Shown piece by piece: positions 9,224 through 18,759 of a stretch of 64,000 nt of DNA. The translations under genes were made by a program, and so were the position numbers. The DNA lies in the NCBI RefSeq assembly GCF_012272835.1, contig NZ_JAAWWK010000002.1:401451-465450 (forward strand), read 5' to 3'. Under the pieces are notes generated by a model. That model saw nothing but the letters and a program-made list of their open reading frames with translations, was not told the origin of the DNA and ran no database searches. Within the stretch, counting starts at the first letter, position 1; each line of letters opens with the position of its first letter. Origin of the DNA: Spongiibacter thalassae (GTDB lineage Bacteria > Pseudomonadota > Gammaproteobacteria > Pseudomonadales > Spongiibacteraceae).

Positions 9224-10188
9224 TGCCTAAACTGGCAATATTCGGTGCTGATAGCCTCGAGGGGGAGCAACTCCTCGAGGCGCTGGCAGGCATGGAGCCT
9301 GCTGTAGATATTCCCTTCCTGTTCAGTGTGGCCGAACACTCCGAGCCGATGATGTACGCTGGCCGCCCGGTGGCAGTCGAAAATCCCGCTAACGCGGATT
9401 TTGCAGCCATTGATATCGCCGTGTTTCTACCCGTCGAAGAGCCGTACTTCGAAGCGCTTGACGCCGCGGAGAAAGCGTCCTGCGCGATTCTCGACGCCAG
9501 CGACGTGCTCGCCCAGCGTGGCGATGCGCCGCTGTATTATGCCGGGGCGGAGCTCGCCGCCGGGGAGCGGATCGTGGCTATCGCCGATGCTGCCAGCAGC
9601 CATATTGCCGCTTTTCTCAGTAAAACACCGCAGTTGAAGCGCCTGGATGTGGCGTTGAATCAGTCGGTGTCGGCCCTTGGTAAGGTCGGGGTGGAAGCCC
9701 TTGCGGCGGAGAGTGCCCGGCTGCTCAACGGGCAGCAGATTGAAAACAAGCCACTTGGTGTGCAAATCGCCTTCAACGTCTTTCCGGCAGCGGCGGGTCG
9801 GTCGGCTGAGGTCGAGCAGAACCTGGCAAAACTGCTGTCGTCCACTGCGGAAGAGGCCACTGAGGTCAGTTGTCAGACCACCGTTGTGCCGGTGTTTTAT
9901 GGCAATCTCTATATGCTGAAGGCGGAGTACCACGGCGAAGTGCCGCTCGCGGCGATTCGCGAGGCGCTGTTTGACGACCCCCGTTTTCGGGTGTTTCCCA
10001 ACGAGGACGCGGCGATGGCCACACCGGCGGAATTGGGAGAAAGCGATTGTATCGATATCACCAATATGAGTCTCGATCGCGCCAATGCCTCTGTGCTCCG
10101 TTGTGCTCTGGTGGCCGATAATTTGCGCAAAGGTGTCACATTTAACATTATTGAGGCGCTTCGAATCTTGATAAAAATCGACACATAG
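9223..10188 (+). CDS. USG-1/Asd-like protein, probably non-catalytic
   Basis: 321 residues with the overall fold pattern of aspartate-semialdehyde dehydrogenase: N-terminal LAIFGADSLEGEQLLEAL and a C-terminal dimerisation part. Where Asd has its active-site Cys, this protein reads IADAASSHIAAF, and the Rossmann glycine motif is also altered. That matches the USG-1 group, encoded next to asd in pseudomonads and named from a gene upstream of truA in enterobacteria. It overlaps asd by one base. It is probably a structural or regulatory paralogue; the true function is unknown. A short leader-like region, a terminator and fimV follow. Confidence 0.85.
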   Translation: MPKLAIFGADSLEGEQLLEALAGMEPAVDIPFLFSVAEHSEPMMYAGRPVAVENPANADFAAIDIAVFLPVEEPYFEALDAAEKASCAILDASDVLAQRGDAPLYYAGAELAAGERIVAIADAASSHIAAFLSKTPQLKRLDVALNQSVSALGKVGVEALAAESARLLNGQQIENKPLGVQIAFNVFPAAAGRSAEVEQNLAKLLSSTAEEATEVSCQTTVVPVFYGNLYMLKAEYHGEVPLAAIREALFDDPRFRVFPNEDAAMATPAELGESDCIDITNMSLDRANASVLRCALVADNLRKGVTFNIIEALRILIKIDT

Positions 10189-10272
10189 CTAATATTTACG
10201 GAGGTTATCCGAGAATGATTCTAGGGAATCTCTACACAGGGCTATAGCATTGTGCCGGGGCAGGTCTGCCAG

Positions 10273-10327
10273 GGCCTGTTAACACTAATTGAATCATCAG
10301 CGGCGATGCATATAGCGTTAACAGGCC
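10273..10327. repeat. 11-base perfect inverted repeat before fimV
   Basis: Arms GGCCTGTTAAC and GTTAACAGGCC separated by 33 bases. Each arm contains the self-palindromic GTTAAC. It could be two protein-binding half-sites or the stem of an RNA structure just before the terminator. Confidence 0.6.
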
Positions 10328-10333
10328 TTAATG

Positions 10334-10357
10334 CCGACAAGCACTTTGTCGGTTTTT
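10334..10357 (+). terminator. Rho-independent terminator upstream of fimV
   Basis: Stem CCGACAA / TTGTCGG with loop GCACT, followed by TTTTTC. It would end transcripts from the asd-usg genes before fimV. Confidence 0.8.
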
Positions 10358-10408
10358 CTTCGACTGAGCAGACGTGTTAAGTCGGCTCCGCTGACATGAG
10401 GGCCGTAT

Positions 10409-10433
10409 TATGGCGCGCGAATTTTGCGCCATA
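10409..10433. repeat. 8-base inverted repeat upstream of fimV
   Basis: TATGGCGC and GCGCCATA separated by 9 bases, about 210 bases before the fimV start. It could be an operator or part of the fimV promoter region; no function can be assigned. Confidence 0.4.
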
Positions 10434-10645
10434 TTTGTACCGGTTCAAATATCGGCGTATTTCCTGCGGTTTTTTTGCAATGGATCTGGCGTAGATAAGA
10501 TAGACTTGTAGGGATGTCCCAAGCTATGCCAAGCGTTTGAGCTATGCGGCCCAGAGTCGTGCAGGCGCAGAGGATGAATGTAGTTGATGAGCGCGCTCAC
10601 CAAGCGGTGCTCTCGCGAAATGCGCAAAAACGAGACGGTGGAAAT

Positions 10646-13600
10646 ATGTTGAGGAAAAAGCTGGCCCAGGCGGTACTGGTCTACGGTGCCCTGCACGGCG
10701 AAATGGCAAGTGCAGTGGGAGTCGGTGAAATTGCACTAGCGTCCTCCCTTAATCAACCGTTTCGGGCGTTTATCCCGGTTCGGGAAGCCCAGGGTATAGA
10801 ACCTGATCAGCTGAAGGTCGAGTTGGCCAGCCGCGAAGCCTACGCCAACGCCGGCGTTGACAGAACCCACTTTCTTACCACACTGCAGTTCTACGTCGAA
10901 GTCGGGCCGGATGGCCGGGGCCGAATTGTCGTCTCGACACCGCAGCCGGTGGTTGAGCCCTATCTCGATTTTATCGTTGAAGTCCGCTGGCCCAATGGCC
11001 GTATGTTGCGGGAATACACCGTGCTGCTGGATTTGCCGGAATTTCAGGCAGATTCTGCCGTCTCTCCAGCTCAGCAGGCCGGCCCACTGGTGAATGAAAC
11101 TGCCGTCAGTCAGGCGGTGCGCCGGGAATCACAGGCCACGGTAAGCCCTGCGCCAAGCCGAGCGGAGCCGGGTGGTTCGCGAGGAGCGGTGGTGGTTGAC
11201 CGGCCCCCGTCCCCCACCTCGGCGATCAAGCCGCGCCCGGATGCGCAGAAAACCCGTTTGCCAGCCTCGGCAGATGGCGATAAATACCGCATTCAGCATC
11301 ACGATACCATGTGGCAGGTGGCCAGCCGCCTGCGCCCGGGAGCGTCGGTGACTATCGAGCAGACGATGATTGCACTGCTGCGAAAAAACCCCGATGCCTT
11401 CATTGGTAATAACGTCAATCGCGTCAAGTCCGGTTATGTTCTGGCGGTGCCGACGGAAGAGGAAGTGCAGCGTCTGTCCCATGCCGAGGCGGTGAGGGAG
11501 GTCAAACAACAGGCGCGGGATTGGCGAAACAATCGCAGCAGCGCCCGGCAAAGCAGTGCCGAGGCGGCCAGTAAGCCCGCGTCGGCACCCCAATTGGATG
11601 CCACCAAATCAGCCGACAACCAGAAAAGTGAAAGTGGCGGCGAAGCCTCGGCGCGATTCAGCATCGGCAGTGCCGGTGACAGTTCCTCCAGCGAAGAAGT
11701 GGACGCGCTGAGCAAAAAGCTGCGGGAAGAGCAGGAGTTGCGGGAAAAACTGCAACTGGAAAACGCCTCTATCGTCAGCCGTGTAGTCGAGATGGAAAAG
11801 CAGATCGACACACTGAACAAGCTGATCGCACTGAAAAATCGCGAGTTGGCGGCGTTGCAGGCGGGGCTGACCGCGCGCAATAGCAACGCGCAAAACGCCC
11901 AGGGCGACCAGGAACTCAGCGAAGAAATTCAGCAAATTGAGCGCGATCTCGCGCAGAATGTTGCGGCACTGGAGCAGCGCCAGTCCGAAAAGGCTGATTT
12001 GCAGGCGCAGGCTGGTGATAATCCGGCGGCGCCAGGTAAGGTTGATTCCCAGCAAGCGGCTGACGCCATTGCCATGGCGAAGGAATTGGCCGGTGAAAAG
12101 CCGCAGGCATCGCCGAAGGCTGACGAAGTGGAGGTGGTTGCCGACGCCGCGCCGGTAGCTGTTCAGGAGGCTCCCAAGGGGCAAGCCTGGTATCAGTCGG
12201 AGCTGGTCAAGTATGTCGGCGCGGGACTGGCTATTCTCGGTCTGCTGTTTGTGGCGCTGCGCCGCCGTGCTGCCGCGGGCGCGGAAAATGATCGAAGCGA
12301 CGATCCAGCCATTCCCCAGTCTACTGCCACCGCCGCCCCTGGCGGCGGAGATGATTCCGCCTTTGACGATCTGGATCTGGATTTCAATAAAGAAGACACC
12401 GCGGAAATAGCGACGCCAGAGGCGGAGGGCGATACAGAGGCCGAGGCCTTCGGTACGGTGTCCGAGTTTGATTTTGCGGCCCTTGATGAGTCCCTCGACG
12501 AGGACAGCGGATTGGATTTGTCCGCTGACGATTGGGAAGATAAAAAGTCAACCGGCGGCAAGGACGGCGATGAGCCCGTCGAGGCCCAGACCAGCGACGT
12601 GATTTCCGAGGCGGAAATTTATGTCGCCTATGGCCGCTACGATCAGGCTGCCAGCCTGTTGAAAAATGCCATTGTCAAAGACCCGAAAAATACCAATCTC
12701 CAGGTCAAACTGATCGACGTGTACCTGGATACCCGCGACAAGGAAAGCTTTCAGGAAACCTTTGAACTGCTCCAGAAGAGCGGCGACCAGGATGCGATTG
12801 CCCGGGTTAAAGAGTCCATGTCGGCGATTGAAGGAGTCAGCGACTGGTTGAGCGGGGATAGCGCTGCGCCGTCATCAAGTACGTCCCTCGACGCGCTGGA
12901 CGACGAACTGTCATTTCTCGATGACGAGCTGTCCGGCTCCCTTGATGATGCCGAACTGGTGTCGTCGGCAGAAGGGGACAACGTTGACCACTCCGAGGAA
13001 TCGAGTACGGCCGCCGCTGATGGAGAGCTGGAAGGGCTGGGTGATGAATTAGCGGATTTTGACCTCGACCTGGATATCGATCTGGAGGATGAGGTCAAGG
13101 ATGAAACAGCATCGAACAGCGAATTGGCGTCACGGGGTGACGGCGACGTGGCCGACTTTGAGCTGGATCTTGATGAGCTCGACAGCGAGATAGCCAGCCT
13201 GGACGCCGCTGCCAATGACACCGCGACCAAGCCAGAAGAGGGCGACGGAAAGGAGACAGCGGCCGGCGATGAGCTTGATGAATTCACGGCGTCGCTGGAA
13301 GAGTTCAGCTTTGACGACGTAGAGCTGAACTTCGACGAAGCCACCGAGACAATCGACACGGAAGACGCGGAAAAAGTGCTTGCCGAGTCTGATGCTGGCG
13401 GTCTGGGCGACTTTGAACTGGGTGACGAGCTGTCCATTGATGACTTGTCCCTCGACGACCTGTCATTCGATACAGAAACCCCTGAAAGCAGTGGCAAGCC
13501 CGATGCGGGTGAGGCCGTCGCAGCCGATGAGGTCTCTCTGGATGACCTGTCGATGGACGATTTGTCCTTTGGCGAAGGGGCCAGGGCCGATGATGCGATT

Positions 13601-14197
13601 GGAGGTACAGGGGCAGAGACCGAGCAAGTTCCCACTGAAGCCGCTGCGGATGTGGTAGACAGTCTCGCTGAGTTGTCGCTGGATATCGACGAAGATATTG
13701 CGGAATTGAGCGACGCCGGTGATCTTGAGGATTTAAGCGATCTCGATTCTGCTCTGGCGGAGCTCGATGCCGAGGTAGGTGATTTCGATTTTTCCGAGCC
13801 AGTCGAACCCGTTGAGCCCGCGGCGGAACAACCAACATCCGCCGAGGAAAAAGCAGACCAGGAACTGGACTCACTGATCGACGCCGCAGACCGCGATGCC
13901 GACAGCGAGGCCAATACCGATACCATTACTGACGACAGCACGGCCCCCACCACCAGCGATGTCGCGGCTATTGATCTTGATGATTTGGTGTTTGATGAAT
14001 TCGACGCCAGTGCCGATGACGACGATATTGGCATGCTCAGCGATGGTGATGATGTGGCCACGAAGCTCGATCTCGCCCGTGCCTATGTCGAACTGGGCGA
14101 CAATGACGGTGCTCGGGAAATGCTGGAAGAAGTCATGCAGGAAGGCAGTGAACAGCAGCGGGATGACGCCAGGGCACTTCTGGAACAACTTGCCTGA
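10646..14197 (+). CDS. fimV: FimV-family polar hub protein
   Basis: Large acidic inner-membrane protein (1183 residues) that in Pseudomonas anchors type IV pilus, chemotaxis and c-di-GMP/cAMP factors at the cell pole. Visible layout: signal peptide starting MLRKKLAQAVLVYGAL; FimV N-terminal domain (GEIALASSLNQPFRAFI); LysM peptidoglycan-binding motif at about 213-270; a coiled coil at about 350-450; one membrane helix at about 522-542 (VGAGLAILGLLFVALRR); TPR-like helices at about 653-712; a long Asp/Glu-rich cytoplasmic region with repeated DDLSLDDLSF-type units; and the conserved C-terminal FimV domain (DVATKLDLARAYVELGDNDG). I prefer the ATG at 10646 because it begins the signal peptide; an in-frame ATG at 10544 would put 34 hydrophilic residues ahead of it. 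truA follows 5 bases later. Confidence 0.95.
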   Translation: MLRKKLAQAVLVYGALHGEMASAVGVGEIALASSLNQPFRAFIPVREAQGIEPDQLKVELASREAYANAGVDRTHFLTTLQFYVEVGPDGRGRIVVSTPQPVVEPYLDFIVEVRWPNGRMLREYTVLLDLPEFQADSAVSPAQQAGPLVNETAVSQAVRRESQATVSPAPSRAEPGGSRGAVVVDRPPSPTSAIKPRPDAQKTRLPASADGDKYRIQHHDTMWQVASRLRPGASVTIEQTMIALLRKNPDAFIGNNVNRVKSGYVLAVPTEEEVQRLSHAEAVREVKQQARDWRNNRSSARQSSAEAASKPASAPQLDATKSADNQKSESGGEASARFSIGSAGDSSSSEEVDALSKKLREEQELREKLQLENASIVSRVVEMEKQIDTLNKLIALKNRELAALQAGLTARNSNAQNAQGDQELSEEIQQIERDLAQNVAALEQRQSEKADLQAQAGDNPAAPGKVDSQQAADAIAMAKELAGEKPQASPKADEVEVVADAAPVAVQEAPKGQAWYQSELVKYVGAGLAILGLLFVALRRRAAAGAENDRSDDPAIPQSTATAAPGGGDDSAFDDLDLDFNKEDTAEIATPEAEGDTEAEAFGTVSEFDFAALDESLDEDSGLDLSADDWEDKKSTGGKDGDEPVEAQTSDVISEAEIYVAYGRYDQAASLLKNAIVKDPKNTNLQVKLIDVYLDTRDKESFQETFELLQKSGDQDAIARVKESMSAIEGVSDWLSGDSAAPSSSTSLDALDDELSFLDDELSGSLDDAELVSSAEGDNVDHSEESSTAAADGELEGLGDELADFDLDLDIDLEDEVKDETASNSELASRGDGDVADFELDLDELDSEIASLDAAANDTATKPEEGDGKETAAGDELDEFTASLEEFSFDDVELNFDEATETIDTEDAEKVLAESDAGGLGDFELGDELSIDDLSLDDLSFDTETPESSGKPDAGEAVAADEVSLDDLSMDDLSFGEGARADDAIGGTGAETEQVPTEAAADVVDSLAELSLDIDEDIAELSDAGDLEDLSDLDSALAELDAEVGDFDFSEPVEPVEPAAEQPTSAEEKADQELDSLIDAADRDADSEANTDTITDDSTAPTTSDVAAIDLDDLVFDEFDASADDDDIGMLSDGDDVATKLDLARAYVELGDNDGAREMLEEVMQEGSEQQRDDARALLEQLA

Positions 14198-14202
14198 TTG
14201 TG

Positions 14203-15096
14203 ATGGAGTCAAGTCACTTGCCCGAGGGCTTTACTCGGGTTGACAGCACGCCACTGCCCGCAGGAACCCGCATTGCCATGGGCATTGAATACCATGGCAG
14301 TCCGTTTCGCGGTTGGCAGAGCCAGGCCAAGCCCCGGGTGCCGACGATTCAGGACGCCCTTGAGGGAGCCCTGTCCTCTGTTGCAGCCAAGCCGGTAACG
14401 GTAATCTGCGCAGGTCGAACCGACGCCGGGGTTCACGCCAGTAGCCAGGTGGTTCATTTTGATGCCCCCAGTCCGCGCTCACAAAAAGCGTGGCTGGCGG
14501 GCTGTAATTCCCTGCTGCCGGATGAGGTGGCCGTAAAGTGGGTGACGGCGGTAGACAGCGAGTTTCACGCGCGCTTTTCGGCCACTGCCCGGCGTTATCG
14601 CTATCTGATTCTCAACCAGCCAACACGCTCCGCTCAGCTGGTGAAAGCCATTACCCATTGCGACCAACCCCTTGATGCGGCACTGATGCACAAAGAGGCT
14701 CAATGCCTGCTGGGCGAGCAGGACTTCAGTGCATTTCGCGCGGCGTCCTGCCAGTCGCTCAGCCCGATGCGCAATATTCATTTTATTCGCGTCGAGCGCT
14801 TCGGCCGTCTGGTGATGATCGATATTCAGGGCAACGCGTTTTTGCATCATATGGTGCGCAATATCGCCGGGGTGCTGATGGCGGTGGGCGGTGGTCAGGC
14901 AAAACCCGGTTGGACCGCCGAGGTGCTGGCGAGTAAAGACCGTACCCAGGGTGGCGTTACTGCCAAGCCCCATGGCTTATATCTGGTAGATGTCAGCTAT
15001 CCCGCGGCTTTCAACCTGCCCAAGGCGCCGATCGGGCCGGAATTTATCCGCACATTCGCGGCGGATTTTGCGGCAGAGGCGGACGAAATTTGCTAG
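14203..15096 (+). CDS. truA: tRNA pseudouridine(38-40) synthase
   Basis: TruA converts U38-U40 in tRNA anticodon stems to pseudouridine. 297 residues. The catalytic Asp lies in CAGRTDAGVHASSQVVHFD. Other family blocks are ARFSATARRYRYLI, FSAFRAASCQSLSPMRNI and FLHHMVRNIAGVLMAVG. The ATG is used; a GTG directly before it would add one residue. It lies between fimV and trpF, as in pseudomonads, and probably shares their transcript. Confidence 0.96.
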   Translation: MESSHLPEGFTRVDSTPLPAGTRIAMGIEYHGSPFRGWQSQAKPRVPTIQDALEGALSSVAAKPVTVICAGRTDAGVHASSQVVHFDAPSPRSQKAWLAGCNSLLPDEVAVKWVTAVDSEFHARFSATARRYRYLILNQPTRSAQLVKAITHCDQPLDAALMHKEAQCLLGEQDFSAFRAASCQSLSPMRNIHFIRVERFGRLVMIDIQGNAFLHHMVRNIAGVLMAVGGGQAKPGWTAEVLASKDRTQGGVTAKPHGLYLVDVSYPAAFNLPKAPIGPEFIRTFAADFAAEADEIC

Positions 15097-15131
15097 TATT
15101 CAGGCCCCTTTAACCGCCTTGCTGAATCCGA

Positions 15132-15767
15132 GTGTCACGAACCCGCGTAAAAATTTGTGGAATTTGCCGAGAGGAAGATGCGCGCGCCGCTGTAGAGGCA
15201 GGTGCAGACGCCTTGGGTTTTGTGTTTTACGCCAAAAGCCCCCGCGCGGTGACGCCGGAGCAAGCTGCCAGTATTATTCGCGGGATTCCCGCCTTCGTCA
15301 GCACCGTTGGTCTGTTCGTTAACGCTGACCTGGATTTTATCAGCCGTACGGCGGCGCTGTGTTCCCTGGATCTTTTGCAGATGCATGGCGACGAATCCCC
15401 CGAGTTTTGTGCGGCCTTGCCGCGGCCCTATCTGCGGGCCCTGCGGATGCGCGACGGCCTGGATGTGACCCGTCAGGCTGCCGCTTACGTCGATGCGCGG
15501 GCCATTCTGTTGGACAGTTACAAACCGGGGGTGCCCGGCGGCACTGGTGAATCCTTTGACTGGGCGCGGATTCCACACCAGCGCGGCTTTCCGCTATTGT
15601 TGGCGGGGGGCTTGCACAGTGGTAACGTTGGCGCCGCGGTGGCGAGTTGTCGCCCCTGGGCGGTGGATGTCAGCGGCGGCGTCGAAATCGCCCCCGGTCA
15701 AAAATGCCCTGAAAAAATCAGCCAGTTTATTAAAGCGGTCGCCGATGCTGACCGCCTGGAGAGTTGA
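15132..15767 (+). CDS. trpF: Phosphoribosylanthranilate isomerase
   Basis: Amadori rearrangement of phosphoribosylanthranilate to CdRP in tryptophan synthesis; a monofunctional TIM barrel of 211 residues. Family blocks: TRVKICGICREEDARAA with the catalytic Cys, ADALGFVFYAKSPRAV, LLQMHGDESPEFCAAL, the Asp in AILLDSYKPGVPGGTGESFDW, and LLAGGLHSGNVGAAV. Start GTG. Its stop codon directly abuts the trpB GTG start with no gap, so translation is probably coupled. Confidence 0.96.
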   Translation: MSRTRVKICGICREEDARAAVEAGADALGFVFYAKSPRAVTPEQAASIIRGIPAFVSTVGLFVNADLDFISRTAALCSLDLLQMHGDESPEFCAALPRPYLRALRMRDGLDVTRQAAAYVDARAILLDSYKPGVPGGTGESFDWARIPHQRGFPLLLAGGLHSGNVGAAVASCRPWAVDVSGGVEIAPGQKCPEKISQFIKAVADADRLES

Positions 15768-16991
15768 GTGAGTAGTTCGAAAAACAACGTCGATTATGCG
15801 GCGTTTCCCAGTAAAGAAGGCCACTTTGGCCGCTATGGTGGGCGCTTTGTATCGGAAACCCTGATCTTCGCCCTCGACGAACTGGAGCAGGCTTTTCTCC
15901 GTTTGCGCAAGGACCCCGCATTTCAGGCGGAGTTTGACCGGGATCTCGCCCACTATGTTGGGCGGCCATCGCCCCTGTACCACGCCGAACGTTGGTCCCG
16001 GGAAGTGGGGGGGGCACAGATTTACCTTAAGCGGGAAGATCTCAACCACACCGGTGCGCACAAGGTGAACAACACCGTGGGGCAGGCGCTGCTGGCGAAG
16101 TATATGGGCAAAAAGCGGGTTATCGCTGAAACCGGTGCCGGGCAGCACGGTGTGGCCTCGGCCACGGTGGCAGCCCGGCTAGGCATGTCCTGCCAGGTAT
16201 TTATGGGTGAAGAAGATATCCAGCGTCAGGCCTTGAATGTCTACCGCATGAAATTACTTGGCGCCGAAGTGGTGTCGGTAAAGTCTGGCTCACGCACCCT
16301 GAAAGATGCCATGAATGAGGCGATGCGGGTATGGGTCACCGACGTCGATGACACCTTCTACATTATCGGTACCGCTGCGGGTCCGCATCCGTACCCTATG
16401 CTGGTTCGGGACTTCCAGTCGGTGATTGGTCGCGAAGCCCGCCAGCAATGTCTGGATAGCACCGGAAAATTACCCGACGCTCTGGTGGCCTGTGTGGGTG
16501 GCGGTTCCAATGCCATCGGGCTGTTCCACCCCTTCCTGCAAGACGAAGGTGTGGAAATGTACGGCGTTGAGGCCGGTGGGCATGGCTTGGCTACCGGGCA
16601 GCACGCGGCGCCTCTGAGCGACGGTCGCCCCGGGGTATTGCACGGTAATCGGACCTACTTGATGCAGGATGATAACGGTCAGATCAGCCATACCCACTCG
16701 GTATCGGCGGGGCTGGACTACCCCGGTGTGGGGCCTGAGCACTCGTGGCTGAAGGACATTGGTCGCGCTCAGTATGTGACCATCGACGATGAGGAAGCCT
16801 TAACCGCCTTCCGCAAGCTGACTCTGACCGAAGGCATTATGCCCGCGCTGGAATCCAGTCACGCCGTGGCCTACGCCGAAAAACTGGCGGCGACGATGAG
16901 CCCGGAACAAACGATCGTGGTGAACCTCTCCGGTCGCGGCGACAAGGACATTCATACCGTCGCAGGTATCGACGGTATTGGCATCGATTAA
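15768..16991 (+). CDS. trpB: Tryptophan synthase beta chain
   Basis: PLP enzyme joining indole and serine to make tryptophan, in an alpha2-beta2 complex with TrpA. 407 residues. The PLP lysine is Lys99 in [49 protein letters not shown] and the phosphate-binding [15 protein letters not shown] are all intact. It starts with GTG immediately after the trpF stop. trpA follows after 12 bases, giving a compact trpFBA set. Confidence 0.98.
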   Translation: MSSSKNNVDYAAFPSKEGHFGRYGGRFVSETLIFALDELEQAFLRLRKDPAFQAEFDRDLAHYVGRPSPLYHAERWSREVGGAQIYLKREDLNHTGAHKVNNTVGQALLAKYMGKKRVIAETGAGQHGVASATVAARLGMSCQVFMGEEDIQRQALNVYRMKLLGAEVVSVKSGSRTLKDAMNEAMRVWVTDVDDTFYIIGTAAGPHPYPMLVRDFQSVIGREARQQCLDSTGKLPDALVACVGGGSNAIGLFHPFLQDEGVEMYGVEAGGHGLATGQHAAPLSDGRPGVLHGNRTYLMQDDNGQISHTHSVSAGLDYPGVGPEHSWLKDIGRAQYVTIDDEEALTAFRKLTLTEGIMPALESSHAVAYAEKLAATMSPEQTIVVNLSGRGDKDIHTVAGIDGIGID

Positions 16992-17003
16992 CGGGGAAGT
17001 ACA

Positions 17004-17825
17004 TTGAGCCGATTAAGCAGTCTTTTTACAACACTGGCAGAACAGGGCCGCAAGGCGCTGGTGCCGTATATCGTGGCGGGTGATCCCGATCCCCGTTACA
17101 CCGTTACGCTGATGCATGAGCTGGTCGCAGCAGGGGCAGATATTATCGAGTTGGGCATTCCCTTTTCCGACCCGATGGCCGAGGGACCTGTGATTCAGTT
17201 AGCCCACGAGCGTGCGCTGGCCCACAATACCAGCTTGAATCAGGCCCTTGATATGGTGGCGGAGTTCCGTCGCGAAGATAGTAAAACGCCAATTGTACTC
17301 ATGGGCTATACCAACCCGGTAGAGCGTATGGGCTATGAAACCTTTGCCCGTCAGGCCAGCGACAGTGGTGTTGATGGCCTGCTGACGGTGGATATGCCGC
17401 CGGAGGAAGCGGCGGAGATCAGCGCATTGATGAAGGCGGTGGGGCTGGACAATATCTTTCTGCTGGCACCGACCAGCAGCGAGCAGCGTATTGCCAAGGT
17501 GTCGGCGCTGGCGACAGGCTATCTTTACTGTGTGTCACTGAAAGGCGTGACCGGTGCGGGCCACCTGGATGTCGATAGCGTAAGGGCACAGCTGGCGCTG
17601 ATCAAAAAACATAGCACACTGCCAGTAACAGTGGGCTTCGGTATCAAGGACGGCGCATCGGCGGCGGCGCTGGCGCCGCTGTGCGAAGGCGTGGTGGTCG
17701 GCAGTGCCCTGGTTGACCGGTTTGCGAACTGGGATCACGAGGCGGATGCCGCTCCGCAGATAGCACAGGCAGTTGCGTTGATTAAAGAAATACGCGAGGC
17801 GGTCGATGGGGCGCCGACAAACTGA
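17004..17825 (+). CDS. trpA: Tryptophan synthase alpha chain
   Basis: Cleaves indole-3-glycerol phosphate to indole, which is channelled to TrpB. 273 residues, TIM barrel. Catalytic Glu49 is present in IIELGIPFSDP. At the position of the usual catalytic Asp60 the sequence has Glu (DPMAEGP), a substitution the family pattern tolerates. Start is TTG after GGGGAAG. It ends the trpFBA block; accD begins 47 bases further on. Confidence 0.97.
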   Translation: MSRLSSLFTTLAEQGRKALVPYIVAGDPDPRYTVTLMHELVAAGADIIELGIPFSDPMAEGPVIQLAHERALAHNTSLNQALDMVAEFRREDSKTPIVLMGYTNPVERMGYETFARQASDSGVDGLLTVDMPPEEAAEISALMKAVGLDNIFLLAPTSSEQRIAKVSALATGYLYCVSLKGVTGAGHLDVDSVRAQLALIKKHSTLPVTVGFGIKDGASAAALAPLCEGVVVGSALVDRFANWDHEADAAPQIAQAVALIKEIREAVDGAPTN

Positions 17826-17872
17826 ACGCGTATTATAAAAACGAATGACTCTATAAATGACAGGAAAATATC

Positions 17873-18745
17873 ATGAGCTGGGTTGATAAGATTTTGCCCT
17901 CGGGTGTTCGTCGTGCGGAGCCGTCAGAGGCGCGCAAGCCGGGCGGTGTGGTGCCGGAAGGCCTGTGGAAAAAATGCGTGAAGTGCGAGGCGGTGCTCTA
18001 CCGTCCCGAGCTGGAAAGCAACGACGATGTCTGTCCGAAGTGCGATCATCACATGCGCATTGGCGCCCGCCGTCGCATCGCCCTGTTTCTGGATGAGGAG
18101 GGGCGCGAGGAAATTCTTACCCATATCGAACCGGTCGATCGACTGAAATTCAAGGATAAGAAAAAATACCGCGACCGTCTCACCGCCGCGCAGAAAAGCA
18201 CCGGTGAAAAAGACGCCCTGATTGCCTACAAGGGCACGGTGAAATCGCTGCCGGTGGTGACGGTGGCCTTTGAGTTTAATTTTCACGGTGGCTCCATGGG
18301 GTCGGCGGTGGGTGAGAAATTTACCCAGGCGGCGAATATCGCCCTGCGCGAGCGCTGTCCCTTAATCTGCTTTTCCGCCTCCGGTGGTGCCCGTATGCAG
18401 GAGGCCTTGATCTCGCTGATGCAAATGGCCAAAACCAGTGCTGTGCTGGAGCGCCTCAAGCAAAATGGCGTGCCCTATGTTTCGGTGATGACTGACCCGA
18501 TCTACGGTGGGGTTTCCGCCAGTCTGGCTCTGCTGGGCGATATCAATGTCGCCGAGCCCGGTGCCCGCGCCGGTTTTGCTGGCCCCAATATTATTGAGCA
18601 GACCATTCGCCAGAAGCTGCCGCCCGGATTCCAGCGCAGTGAATTCCTGTTGTCCCACGGCGCGATTGATATGATCGTGCGCCGCGGAGACATGCGCGAC
18701 ACACTGGCGAGGTTGCTGGGCAATCTGACGCAACATCAACCCTGA
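17873..18745 (+). CDS. accD: Acetyl-CoA carboxylase carboxyltransferase beta subunit
   Basis: Beta subunit of the carboxyltransferase that makes malonyl-CoA for fatty acid synthesis; partner of AccA. 290 residues. N-terminal four-Cys zinc finger ([16 protein letters not shown] then [10 protein letters not shown]), then the crotonase-like core with [28 protein letters not shown] and [18 protein letters not shown]. Preceded by CAGGAAAATATC. Located between trpA and folC, a long-conserved neighbourhood in pseudomonads. Confidence 0.98.
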   Translation: MSWVDKILPSGVRRAEPSEARKPGGVVPEGLWKKCVKCEAVLYRPELESNDDVCPKCDHHMRIGARRRIALFLDEEGREEILTHIEPVDRLKFKDKKKYRDRLTAAQKSTGEKDALIAYKGTVKSLPVVTVAFEFNFHGGSMGSAVGEKFTQAANIALRERCPLICFSASGGARMQEALISLMQMAKTSAVLERLKQNGVPYVSVMTDPIYGGVSASLALLGDINVAEPGARAGFAGPNIIEQTIRQKLPPGFQRSEFLLSHGAIDMIVRRGDMRDTLARLLGNLTQHQP

Positions 18746-18759
18746 AGGATTTGACGCCG

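Larger units (their letters stand above)
10189..10645 (+). other. Intergenic region between usg and fimV (457 bases)
   Basis: No substantial gene. In order it holds: a GGAGG followed 10 bases later by a 10-codon frame (10215-10247, MILGNLYTGL); a perfect 11-base inverted repeat GGCCTGTTAAC / GTTAACAGGCC (10273-10283 and 10317-10327); a terminator (10334-10357); and an 8-base inverted repeat TATGGCGC / GCGCCATA (10409-10416 and 10426-10433). No convincing fimV promoter could be fixed by eye. Confidence 0.6.

Noticed and set aside
10400-10413. GGGCCGTATTATGG shared with the cysC upstream region (50719-50732)
   Set aside because: A 14-base match between two places is expected by chance several times in a window of this size; only the promoter positions of both make it notable.
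10544-10645. Upstream start for FimV giving 34 extra residues
   Set aside because: The extra residues are hydrophilic and would sit in front of the signal peptide.
12751-14061. Long Ser-rich open frame (436 codons) on the minus strand
   Set aside because: It is the antisense of the acidic GAT/GAC/GAG-rich part of fimV; the composition alone keeps the frame open. No ribosome-binding site or family motif.
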